Source: Catenaria anguillulae PL171 (taxonomy: Eukaryota > Blastocladiomycota > Blastocladiomycetes > Blastocladiales > Catenariaceae). From it: a stretch of DNA of 64,000 nt. The DNA lies in the NCBI GenBank assembly GCA_002102555.1, contig MCFL01000045.1, positions 140,274 through 204,273 on the forward strand, in the 5' to 3' direction. Position 1 is the stretch's first letter. Every line of letters begins with the position of its first letter. Under the pieces are notes generated by a model. That model made no database searches. It was given only the letters and a program-made list of their open reading frames with translations, and had not been told where the DNA came from. This document shows positions 48,501 to 57,988 of this stretch, piece by piece. The position numbers and the translations under genes were made by a program.

Positions 48501-48747
48501 CTTGGACGAGCCGGCGGCAGTGGCAACGGCAAGTGCGATCGAGGCGCTTGGCGAGTTGCATGCGATGAGGCCCTTGCAGGTGGAGGGTGGGGAGCTTGTG
48601 TGGGATGACGATGAGGTTGGCAAGTGGATTCAAAGTTTTGGTGGCAAACACGTTGGTGTTGGCGTGCGAGAGGTCGGTCCCAGTGTGGGCCAGGTCGGTG
48701 AGGATGGGCAGAGGAGGTATGTGGTTTGTGAGTGGGTGTGCTGGTGA
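45516..48747 (+). CDS. GPTRPF/RERYAL repeat-domain protein, type II copy B
   Basis: Three exons (45516-47003, 47071-47951, 48030-48747) join to an exact 1028-residue frame. Intron 1 is 67 bp (GTACGT...TCCAG) at the same place as in the inverted copy A. Intron 2 is 78 bp (GTAACA...TCCAG), a multiple of three containing an in-frame TAA. Domain 1 (about 290-470) includes RYTSAGRLALHSSS, LVLAHLLVPARHIP, VVVAVGVECDEHPDG and LRERVALVVGEVAIPAG. Domain 2 (about 515-680) has IRHCALPARRLDPE, VLLPLGFGNHVTHAQLE, LALLVGIES and YMLRERVAVVAAS. Domain 3 ends the protein with LAVIRGPTRPFTLAHVLRDT and RYVVCEWVCW. A VLVMSDCDSDDDMDV patch after domain 2 parallels the acidic SUMO-motif-like patch of copy A. Function unknown. 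Confidence 0.82.
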
Positions 48748-49104
48748 TTCAAAACCTGAATTTGATGTGATGTTGACGTGGTTGAGGTGGTTGGGCTTGC
48801 GTTTTTTTTTAATCCCCGCTTGTAAAGATTGGGTTGTGTGTGCATCATGCGCTTTGAATATGCGCTTTGACTGGCTTTCATGTATTAATATCGACTTTGA
48901 ATTTGTGCGGCTATGGATACACTAGCGTGTACCACGAATCGGCGACAGCTGTACCGGCGCCCGAGTTCAGCGAATTGAGCAGCACATTTTCCAAGCTGCG
49001 GCTGCCGTACACCACCGGCGCGGATGGGGCAGCCGAGCCTGTGCAAAGCGAGGATATCTTCAGACTGTTCCACATGATTTATCCTCTAGGGCTTGTCGTT
49101 TGTT
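48748..49104. other. Spacer, no gene recognised
   Basis: Short frames only; likely the 3' regions of the converging genes on either side. Confidence 0.4.
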
Positions 49105-50073
49105 TCAGCTGTCCATCTTGCGCGAGTTCCATACTTTTCCCGAGTGGCTTAATGGTGCAGGTTCAATGGAAAGCGAGGATTCATTTACAAAAAGAGAACG
49201 ACAAACATTACGACTAGCTGGATACCAAGACCAAATTCGAGGAATTGCATACTTGACGACGTCTTGGCTTGTCCTTCCGGTGGTCCATACACAGCAGGCA
49301 GCAAATATGCTACACCTTTCCGCGACACGAACATATCTGTCCCGGCTGGAGTGTATGTAGCCCATCGCAAAAAGCATGTCAAGGACGCCCGGACCAAACC
49401 CGGAGGGTCTTGCCCCATTCGTCTTGGCTGAATCCTGCAGCGACTTGAATGGTGATGGGCAGCTCATGAACATGAGAAACTCGGGTGAAATCTTGGATGG
49501 TTGGCTCAATTGCGAGGCAGACCGATCACGAGGCATCTGAACATGCATGAGAGATGACCCAGGCATAAAGGGAGAGAGACTTGTTTCGAGCGGAACAGTG
49601 ATTGGTGCCCTGCTGGGCCCAAGTACAGATGATGTGGACGAAGCCCCTGGTGGCCACACCGTCGGATCAAATGTTAAAGACCCAGCTCGGGTCACGGTGC
49701 TGTCTGTGTCCGTCATGACAGTCTTGGCGGCTGGGTCTTGAATCAGTGCGAGGGCCACTTGGGTTAAGTTGTAAATGGGTTCAGAAAGCAGACTCTCGAC
49801 GGGTTTGCTGGTCCGTAAATCAATTAGGCTGATTGAATAGGTAGGAGCGAGTATTGGCCCATTAAGCGCCATGAGTTGACCAGATTTGGTAAGCCGCCGA
49901 AAGTGCGTGTCGATGGTGCGTGGAAAGGACGACAAGGACTTGTTCGAACCGGCGATGGTTGCAAACCGATCGAATATGGTAGGCGGTGTGATGCCGTAGC
50001 AGTACATGCCATTGATCCTGGATGATCGAAGTGCCAGGCTGGGACGGTATGAATCGGCCGTTGGGAACACCAT
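49105..50073 (-). CDS. Possible winged-helix (H15-like) protein
   Basis: An open frame of 322 codons starts at 50073 (MVFPTADSYRPS). Residues about 25-80 (GITPPTIFDRFATIA, FPRTIDTHFRRLTKSGQLMA, then LNG..APTYSIS) resemble a winged-helix fold of the linker-histone H15 type: helices followed by a 'L...G.L....G....Y.LS' wing. A Ser/Pro-rich middle is followed by GFGPGVLDMLFAMGYIHS near residue 230. The last 80 codons look less protein-like and may include an unspliced intron, so the 3' end is uncertain. A DNA-binding role is inferred from the fold resemblance only. Confidence 0.35.
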   Translation of the reverse strand: MVFPTADSYRPSLALRSSRINGMYCYGITPPTIFDRFATIAGSNKSLSSFPRTIDTHFRRLTKSGQLMALNGPILAPTYSISLIDLRTSKPVESLLSEPIYNLTQVALALIQDPAAKTVMTDTDSTVTRAGSLTFDPTVWPPGASSTSSVLGPSRAPITVPLETSLSPFMPGSSLMHVQMPRDRSASQLSQPSKISPEFLMFMSCPSPFKSLQDSAKTNGARPSGFGPGVLDMLFAMGYIHSSRDRYVRVAERCSIFAACCVWTTGRTSQDVVKYAIPRIWSWYPASRNVCRSLFVNESSLSIEPAPLSHSGKVWNSRKMDS

Positions 50074-50258
50074 AGATGCAGTGCATAGTACTTGTGTTAT
50101 TTATCTTGGTCAACATAGTCCAGAGTTCGGGTCGAACTCAAGGCTCTACAACAGTCCGAGGATACTCTAGTCCCCTGTCGGAGATCCGGGTATATGTTGG
50201 GCACCGAGACAACAAAAGCCAGTGATTCTGTCCACAAGAGCACGGTTGCAAGAGATAA

Positions 50259-52319
50259 CTAGCAATCCTCCACTCGCTTTACATGTCCTGCCGCATTCTC
50301 ATCCCCACTCACATCGACCTCCTCATCTCTCGCGCCGTCTCCCTTTCCCTCGGCGCCAGCACCCACTCGCCTCGCAACCATTCTGACAGCTGCCACTCGC
50401 ACACCATGAACCCACCTCGCCCACGCCGCAGCCGCCCTCGGTGTCACCTTGACACCTTGATCGTCACCAGCAACAAGCGCCCCCGCCAGCGACATCAAAC
50501 ACGCATCCAGCTCACTCACGCCCCACCCAACCCCCGTTGCCAAACTCGAATCCACCACTCGCTCGGCAATGTCCACAAGCAACGACTTGCGCGACGCAGC
50601 GTGTGCCAAGCCCGACCCAATCGAGATCAGGTGCCGAATCAATGCCCTCACATGCGCCCCTGGGTGTCGCTCGGGGTCACAGGCCAAGCGGACCGCCTCG
50701 ACCACCTCCTTTGACCCGAGCAAGTACGCCTTGACGTCCCTCAAGTCTGCCGCCAGCGCGGCAAGTGCATCCGTGTCGTCGTCGACTGTCCCCGCCGCGG
50801 TGCCAGTGGCCATGGACGAGGATGCATACGTGTACGTCGTGGTGCTCGGATAATGCACATGCGCCGCCGCCAATGGTGACTCGAGCGGCCCACCTCCACC
50901 TCCAACTCCACCAAAGCCATTGTCTGCCTCATGCGCCGACATTGGCACTGACAATGATGGCGGCTGCTGATGCTGCTGCAACATGCTCGACGACATGGGC
51001 TTTGCGCGAATCCAATGGTCCAAAAACGCCGTGGCCGCCGCCTCGAGATCCGCAAATGTGTAATGCGCGAGCCTGCGCTTGGTTGTGTCAATGCGGTGGG
51101 TGGTGAAAAAGTGCACGGCGGCATACCGCCTGGCCAACCCCAAGTCAAGTGCAAAGTCGTCCATGAGCACACCCACCACGGGGTCGCCCTCGGGCACGTC
51201 CTCTGTGCGTTTCATGATGCGCTTGAGGTTTTCGAGCATACGGCGAGCTGCAAGCATGCCCACACCATTGCCAGTTGCCAAAGAGTTGTTGTTGTTGCTG
51301 TTGTTGTTGTTGTTGTTGTTGTAGTTGGCCACGACCCACTCGTCGAGCTCGCGCCGAGTGCGCGAGTTGAGTTTCTTGCCAAGCAGCTCGCGCATGACGC
51401 GTTCGTCGAATGCATAGTAGGCGCGAATCATGATGCGGCGCATGTGCGGTGGCACTGGAATCACGGTTTGCGTGAGAAAGGCGCGCGGGCGATGCAGAAA
51501 CGTGTCGGCCAAGACAAAGAGGCGGAATTGTTGGACCACGTGCAGGTGGACCGAGAGGGCAATGGCGGGCGAGATGAGCGGATCGACAGCAGCGTTCTGA
51601 TTGTAGTGTGCGCTATTTGTTGAATAGGGTTGTTGGGACAAAGCCGAGGATGGAGGGACAGAGTTATTGTTGATGCCTGCAGCGGACGAGGTGGAGAGGA
51701 ACGAGAGCGGGAGCATGACAGATCCGACGGCTCGGCGAATGTCGCGCAACAGAATGGACCCACGTCGTGACAGCTTGCCACTGGTTGATTCAGTTGAGGG
51801 GTAATCCACCAGAGCAGAAGGCGGAGGAAACGTGGCTGATGCACTGCCATTGAGCGATGCCGTTGAAGACGCAGTTGTTCGCGGAGGAGTGGCATTGCCA
51901 TTGCCATTGCCCGCCGGTCGGCGTGACAGACTGCCTTGGGATTGCGACTGCTGATTGCCACTTGTGGAAACGTGTCGGCGGAGGTCTGCTGCGTGCTGCA
52001 AGTGCAAGTGGGAAGGAATGGCACTCGCAGTTGCTGTTGCTGTTGCTGTTGCGGAGCGAGAATGGCGCGCAGAGGGTCCGAGTGCGGGCGAGTCTGGGGC
52101 AGATGACGATGACGGTGTACTCGTGTTGGCGGCTACAGTCCTGCGTGCCGCCAATAACGTGGAGGATGAGGGAGGCAGCAGATGAGGCGAAGCACGCAGC
52201 GTGGCCAGCCGGCGTGACACGGCATCGGCAACGGATCGGCCGCAAAGCCAGTCGGCAAAGACTTGGACATCGACGACGGGCTGGTTGGTGACGAATGCGG
52301 AAAACTCGGTGGCCGTCAT
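50259..52319 (-). CDS. FIBP: FIBP homologue (acidic FGF intracellular-binding protein family)
   Basis: A single 686-residue frame starts at 52319. It opens FVTNQPVVDVQVFADWLCGR and SVADAVSRRL, close to the FIBP start pattern (VDVDVYRLWLDGHSV). It then has RAYYAFDERVMRELLGKKLN, ARRMLENLKRIMKRTEDVPE and RRYAAVHFFTTHRIDTTKRR, in the order of animal FIBP. Human FIBP is about 360 residues; the extra length is low-complexity insertions at about 50-260 (Ser/Ala/Thr-rich), 335-350 (poly-Asn) and 450-520. The family is linked in animals to FGF signalling and growth control, and its role in fungi is unknown. Retention in zoosporic fungi suggests an ancestral opisthokont function. The numerous plus-strand frames here are shadows. 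Confidence 0.85.
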   Translation of the reverse strand: MTATEFSAFVTNQPVVDVQVFADWLCGRSVADAVSRRLATLRASPHLLPPSSSTLLAARRTVAANTSTPSSSSAPDSPALGPSARHSRSATATATATASAIPSHLHLQHAADLRRHVSTSGNQQSQSQGSLSRRPAGNGNGNATPPRTTASSTASLNGSASATFPPPSALVDYPSTESTSGKLSRRGSILLRDIRRAVGSVMLPLSFLSTSSAAGINNNSVPPSSALSQQPYSTNSAHYNQNAAVDPLISPAIALSVHLHVVQQFRLFVLADTFLHRPRAFLTQTVIPVPPHMRRIMIRAYYAFDERVMRELLGKKLNSRTRRELDEWVVANYNNNNNNNSNNNNSLATGNGVGMLAARRMLENLKRIMKRTEDVPEGDPVVGVLMDDFALDLGLARRYAAVHFFTTHRIDTTKRRLAHYTFADLEAAATAFLDHWIRAKPMSSSMLQQHQQPPSLSVPMSAHEADNGFGGVGGGGGPLESPLAAAHVHYPSTTTYTYASSSMATGTAAGTVDDDTDALAALAADLRDVKAYLLGSKEVVEAVRLACDPERHPGAHVRALIRHLISIGSGLAHAASRKSLLVDIAERVVDSSLATGVGWGVSELDACLMSLAGALVAGDDQGVKVTPRAAAAWARWVHGVRVAAVRMVARRVGAGAEGKGDGARDEEVDVSGDENAAGHVKRVEDC
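51283..51322 (-). repeat. TTG/AAC trinucleotide run encoding poly-Asn in FIBP
   Basis: A near-perfect run of TTG on the plus strand, with one interruption, encodes NNNNNNNSNNNN in the FIBP homologue. Confidence 0.85.
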
Positions 52320-52645
52320 TGTCTCGGAATTGAATCAATGATTGCACAGAGTGTGAGTGACTATAGTAGATGAGTGCATGGCGTACAGTACTTACATACT
52401 TAATTCCAAATTGGGATGAGATGAGATCGGAATCTTGTGTCCTCCACCAGAGTGTTCTGGAAGCGACACAGAAGGATCAGAGAAACTTTGTGTCCACTCC
52501 TCAAGTCTAAACTAAATTGATGAGAGCACGCCAACCAACCAACGTTGGAAGCTTATTTCTATCATAAATCATGCACAAGTACCAATGTACCATCATCCAT
52601 GAGCACTCGCTGAATCGTCATCCTCCACACCTACTGCCTTCTGCC

Positions 52646-53281
52646 ATGTCATCCGAACCGCAGGCCACCATCACCATCACGAGCCCGCCTCCCAACTCGG
52701 GCTCCAACCGTGTCTTCACGCTCGTGTGTGCCGTCGACGCCTCGATCCCATCCCTCCAAGCATTCGACGCCGCGGCCAACCTTGTCCTGCACATGCACCC
52801 GTCCAACTACCGCCTCATCGTCGTCTACATTGTCGCCCTCAACTCAGAGTCCAAAATGCCCTACTTTGACCACCTCGACAAGGCATACAACCTCGAGATC
52901 CAGGACGAGGCCAGGCACGCCATCACCGAGTGCAAGGCCTACCTGTCACGCTACGACCACCACACAAACCTTCAATACGAGTTTGTCACGGTCGAGGGCG
53001 AGGGCGAGGTCGGCCCTGTGCTTCACGCGTACTTGAAGGAGTCGATCCCAGAGACGGATATGGTGGTTGTCGGCACGCACAACTATCAAGGGTTGAAGAA
53101 GATGTTGTACGGCAGCGTGAGCGAGTATTGCTTGCAGAATCTGCCGTATCCGGTCACTGTGGTCAAGCCCGCTGCAAGTGTACCTGGCACCGGACTGGAG
53201 GGCGTCGCCATCAAGCAGGCAAAGACCAGGAGTCGCACGTCATCCAATGCCTCGTTGCCACAGAGCCCGACACATCACTAG
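52646..53281 (+). CDS. Universal stress protein (UspA) family
   Basis: The preferred start is the ATG at 52646 (MSSEPQATITITSPP), giving 211 residues; an in-frame ATG at 52571 would add 25 unremarkable ones. The UspA fold is visible: a first strand FTLVCAVDASIPSL, a middle YRLIVVYIVAL, and the ATP-site signature G-2x-G-9x-G-S/T seen in VVVGTHNYQGLKKMLYGSVS, followed by LPYPVTVVKP. The tail is Ser/Thr-rich. Family members bind ATP and respond to stress; the partner is unknown. It is divergent from the FIBP gene, and about 325 bases separate their starts, so the two may share a promoter region. Confidence 0.85.
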   Translation: MSSEPQATITITSPPPNSGSNRVFTLVCAVDASIPSLQAFDAAANLVLHMHPSNYRLIVVYIVALNSESKMPYFDHLDKAYNLEIQDEARHAITECKAYLSRYDHHTNLQYEFVTVEGEGEVGPVLHAYLKESIPETDMVVVGTHNYQGLKKMLYGSVSEYCLQNLPYPVTVVKPAASVPGTGLEGVAIKQAKTRSRTSSNASLPQSPTHH

Positions 53282-54929
53282 GTAGGCGGTGGATCATTTT
53301 ATGTACAGTGGTGGCCGCGTTGAGATTCATCCTCAGCGGCCAGAGTTTTTGTGTCTGATGTTTCGCTTACCGTTGGATTGCTTGCCGACCCTGAGCATCC
53401 ATTTTGTTTGTCATCGTGTATGATATGATGCATCCCTCTCATCGTTTTCTCCTCGCCCTGCTCATGGTTCCCAAGCCGAAGCTATTGCGCTCGCCATAAG
53501 AACCTCACCGGCAATAGCGCCACGACTCGGCACTCACAGCCTCTCGGCGGACTCATAATGAATTGTGTTTGCCCGCCATGGATGCGAAGCCGTAGATCAT
53601 GACACCGTTTGGCATAGCGGAAGTGACCAAGCATCATGAGGGGCGTGCGGCAAATTTGTTGGCTAGTATTTACAAGTCGTAACCTCACACGGATCTCTGA
53701 CAGCATGACATTCTTTCAGCGCATCTGAAGCAAACATGTCTTCCAAGTCCACATGCAAGCTCGCTAATACTTCCTGGCTGTCATGTTCTAGTCGTTGCCT
53801 CAATCACCATCGCTACACTGGTGGCGACTATCAAAGGACTTGCTCCTGACCATTGATTGGCCAACCTCATCGTGGCTGGATCCGGCAGACTGTATATTGT
53901 AGACCACTTTGGCACCATGAGCGGAGCAAGATCCAGTAGCTATAGAGTCTACTAAGGGCCCAGCAAGGGTCCAAGCTGCCCGTTTTCGGTTGGTAAAACT
54001 TCATTTCCATGTCGTCCTTTCTCACGACGCACTGTATCAGCGCAGATGTCCGTTCATTGATCATGACAAGGCAGCTGAGACATATACTCCGTAACGACCA
54101 AATGGCCATTAAGTCTGCCCACTTGGCCATTCACTCGCCGTCCGTCCACACCCACTGCACGAACCCAACTCCACCGTCTCCGAATCGTGTCTCACATTGC
54201 GATGAATGTGTCAATGTTGATGTCGCCTCTTTCATGTGGATGGGAACATGTCTGAGCACATCCAGGAGTATAACTCGGCACGACAAACTGCACAAACACA
54301 TATCCTTCTCTCATTTTCATACACCATGAGTGACGCTCGTAACTAGTAGAACCTTTCACATCACATTGGCTTTACACTCGAGCTCGCAGAAATGAAAGAC
54401 TCGATTCGGCGGCAACACTGTGGCGACGCGATTGCGGGCGACCGGACAAACACCGGAGCTCGAGCTTCTTGCCAGGCATTGTGAGCACGGACATGCACAG
54501 CCTGATGTGCCTTGACTTCCGCCGCGGCGCCGCCCGTCTTGCACTCCGATCACATCATCAGATGTATGCCGGCACCTTGGCCGCTGGCCTTGGCGTCGCC
54601 TCTGAAACAGTGGTGGCGTAGCGAACGCGTTGTGACACATGGATCACCTTCAGTAGCAAGTTGCTGGGAATCTTCACAAAGCATCTTCACAAAGCATGTG
54701 AAACAACCGTTTCATTCATGCATATATCCATGGAACTCTGTTCCCATTGCCGGTCGTGCATACTCGGTATGCATTGGCGGTGGAGCCATCGGTGGTGAGC
54801 CGCTACTGACTTCGCCCGACCACAATTCGAGGCAGAGGTCCCTGGCAGGACCGCCGCTCGCATAAAGCACTGCCACAACCCCGACTGAAATTGCCGTTGT
54901 TCCATATCAAATTGACTGCCGTTGCCATC
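53282..54929. other. Intergenic, with one gene fragment inside
   Basis: Apart from the fragment listed at 54400-54530, I see no coding sequence on either strand. The last 100 bases should be the leader of the lectin gene. Confidence 0.45.
54400..54530 (-). pseudogene. Fragment related to the PD-(D/E)XK-like gene at 56288-57664
   Basis: The bases GATTCGGCGGCAACACTG near 54409 recur at about 56456. Both are followed by matching sequence over about 100 bases, covering the VLPPNRV region of the larger gene. No longer homologous frame remains around it. This is a remnant of a third family copy, in the same orientation as the gene at 56288. Confidence 0.6.
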
Positions 54930-56089
54930 ATGTCCTCCAAGTCTACCTTCATTTCGCTCGTTGCCCTGGCCATCCTCGGTGTCATCGGCCAAGTCGTCGC
55001 GACGCCCGTGCAGCCGCAGGTCAATGTGACCACGGCAACTGTGGCTCCTCTGCGCAACGGTACCTCGCCCCGCACCAACGTTACAACCACGCCACAACCT
55101 TCTCGCCGCCGGGGCGGCTCAACGGAAGGATGGTTCCCCGAAGAGTACGAATGTCTCACCCTGTCGTCAGTTGCCGACCCACTTTGCGCTCATTCGGGAC
55201 TTACACTGTGACGTTCCCCTTCTACCACGATTCATGCGTCATAGTCGTGGTTGCATTTACAACGATTCAACTGGGAGGTGCCTGGATATCGAGCAAAGTC
55301 GCAAGTCGCCCCAATGGGCAGCTGCGCAGCTGTGGCGGTGCAACAACAACCCTGCCGCACAGGTACACATATCTCATTTGTCTTGCCCGCTTTTCCCGTG
55401 CCTTCACGATCGCTCACATGCATGTTCGCCAATCTATGTATCAACTAGAACTTTGACATCTTTCGCTTCTGGGTGCCGAACCCTCCATCCAACCCGCCTT
55501 ACGTCATTCGTTCCACGGCGCCGGCGACTGGCAACAAGTACTACTGCCTTGATGTTGCCGGAGGGGTACGTCAGTCCATTGAAATGCATTCTGGTGTGGA
55601 TTCGCACCATAATGTTTTGTCACACTGACTAACAAGTACACTGCCCGAAATCGTCTCGACAGAATGCATATGAAGGCCAATCGGTTCAATGGTGGGAGTG
55701 GTATGTTTGCTTTCCGAATGTGAAAAACTGTTCTTTGCGTACACTCACGTTCATTGTGCCGTTTTCTCGGACGTCTTTGTGTGTGTCCATGTAGTAACGA
55801 TTCCCCAGCCCAGTTCTGGACTGTCAACTATGAGCCGGGTGGCATCAGTGGACGCATTTCCCCTCACGGTCGCCCAGATTTGTGCCTCGATCCCCGCGGT
55901 GGTACGTCCAATTACCGACTCCCGACACCTGACAAGTGCTAACAATACTACGTACTAGGCGACGGGGGCGATCGCGACGGCCAGCCGATGCAGTTGTGGC
56001 GCTGCTTGGACAACCATTGGGTGCAAAAGTGGAAGGTGGCGCCATTCGGCAGCTTTGCCTGCAAGAGCCGCCCCAACAACGAAGAGTAA
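54930..56089 (+). CDS. Secreted ricin-B-type (beta-trefoil) lectin
   Basis: Six exons (54930-55144, 55245-55362, 55449-55565, 55663-55700, 55795-55901, 55959-56089; introns 57-100 bp) join to an exact 241-residue protein. The ATG at 54930 opens a signal peptide (STFISLVALAILGVIGQVVA). A Thr-rich segment with N-glycosylation sequons (NVTT, NGTS) follows. The lectin repeats show the expected C-L-D and Q-x-W marks: GCIYNDSTGRCLDIE with AAQLWRC, YYCLDVAGG with SVQWWEC, and LCLDPRGG with PMQLWRC. The final segment holds the last disulphide-type Cys. Only the carbohydrate-binding module is present and no enzyme domain is attached. It is probably an extracellular or wall-associated sugar binder. Exon boundaries fall just after Gly-Gly or Cys turns of the repeats. 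Confidence 0.88.
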
Positions 56090-56287
56090 AAAGAAGACCG
56101 CTGTGGCAAAGTTGTGTGGTACTCGTGTGTGGCCGTTTGATTCATGCTCAAGTTACTCGCTTTGAAATCAATAGATTCTCCTGAGACATATGTTGCTGAA
56201 TCATGTCTCCACAACACAGCTGATCATACATTCGCATTGATTCACAAGGGAACGCGCCTTTGGAAAACCATTCCGCCTCCTTTCACT

Positions 56288-57664
56288 TTACACCGTGCTG
56301 CTCGCATCCAACACCTTTCTCACCTTGGCCTCACACTCAGTGCCACCAACCCCGCCCCATTGTGAAATGGGCGACCCGATCCAACTCGCCAACTGCACAA
56401 AATCGACCAACTGCTTGGGTCCCATGAACGGATCCGCATCGGAAACAAGCACTCGATTCGGCGGCAACACTGGGAGCGTACTGGCCGACGACAAGACCAA
56501 CACTGGCAGTTTCTTTCCTGCCATGGTGCACACGTCCAAATGATGCCGGATTCGCTTGAGCACGGGCAACGAGATTGCAAACATTTGAAAGTTGGTCACG
56601 CCTGTCCCAATCATGGCAACCGTCCACGGTGTCAGCCCTGGGAACTTGTCAGCAATAGCTTGCATGTTGTCAATGACCGTGTCCGTCGTCATGTATTGCA
56701 TAACTTGAACGAATGCCGCACAGGCGGATCCGATACTTGGGTCCGATTTGCGCTCGCCGACCAGACTTGTGATGGCATGTGTTTCGGATTGGAACCCGCA
56801 TTCGCGGTCTGTGCGCATGCAAATTGCCAAGTCTGCTACACCTCGGATAATTCGAAAGAAATTCCAGCCTTTATTGCACGGATACTCGACCTCGCACGAC
56901 ATCAAAACAGGGCGACCAGTTCCCAGGAGACCAGTAAAGAATGATTGCAAGTGGTGCGCCATCGCGCTTTCTGGGTAGTAGCTTCCACTTGCGTCGGGAT
57001 GTCGCCAACAAATCTGACCGGTGAATTCGCTGTAGACTGGCGCCAAGAGCGATGCAAGAGAATGATATATCGATGTGGGGTAGGTCATGTTGCCATCGTC
57101 GGTGTTCCTTGTGCCAGACATGCCAGTTGCTTGAAGCTTCGCCGCAACAAGTTTGGCCATCTTGAAGATGGTTGTATCGACAGTCTGCGGCGGCGTTATC
57201 GCACCAGGGAATTCTCTCATTTTCAGATAGGACTCTGGTGGACTCGTGACATCGATCTGGCCTGCGCAAGAACATCATGACGGAAACAGTCAATGTGGGT
57301 GAGTCGTGAGGACGTTCTTGTGACAAAACGCAGGCGTACCTGGCATATACGCAGCCGACCACCTATTCACTTTTGCCAGCACGGGAACAAAGTCAAGCGC
57401 CGCACAGAAACCCGAAATGAACATGCGAGTCCTTTCTGACTGAAAGTCACGATGATTTTGTCGACCCCACCTTGGCTCAACCAGCGGGCGAATGTCCGCC
57501 TCATACAATTGCTTGGCGTCGGATGACGGGAGCAACTTGAATATGTTCGACGGGCTTCCAGACATGCATCCTGCAAAGTAATGGAATGATCGATGGCCGT
57601 TGGCCATGAGTCTTGCAGGTGATAGAGGCATTTGACGTGAAGCGTGTCGCGAGAACACTGACAT
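56288..57664 (-). CDS. Protein with PD-(D/E)XK-nuclease-like motifs, copy X1
   Basis: Two exons (57664-57340 and 57261-56288, intron 78 bp) give an exact 432-residue frame starting MSVFSRHASRQMPLSP. The central part has RIIRGVADLAICMRTDRECG, then ITSLVGERKSDPS, then ACAAFVQVMQYM. This D...(E)RK...Q layout is that of the PD-(D/E)XK nuclease fold, common in fungal Crinkler-type and transposon-linked proteins. The C-terminal third (FPGLTPWTVAMIGTGVTNFQ, MFAISLPVL) matches the head-to-head neighbour. No signal peptide is seen. Nuclease activity is an inference from motif spacing. The family name is unknown to me. Confidence 0.6.
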
Positions 57665-57988
57665 GTTTTACTGCAGGCGACCTCTATGTCTATAAATGTA
57701 GAGTAGCGGGTGTTTAGTATGGCAGAGACGGAATCAATCCGGCCGATCGGATCGCAAGGTCCGATGCTTTATCAGCCATTTGCATACCCGCGCTGGCCGC
57801 GAGCAGAGCGTTCGTTGTGTGCTCAACCAGGGGTTTTGTCATTGTTCCTGTCTCACAAGAGTGAGACGCGTTTGTTGCCTATCCCCCTCAATCCAGTTTC
57901 TTTCGTCACATTCAGGGGTCACGTTTAGCCTTGCTCCTCCCGCACGCCGGCCAACGCTTCGAGCTCCCATCCACAATTTCAAGGTTTA

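Noticed and set aside
50970-51623. Long plus-strand frame antisense to FIBP
   Set aside because: It is a shadow of the conserved minus-strand FIBP coding sequence; its protein is low in known motifs.
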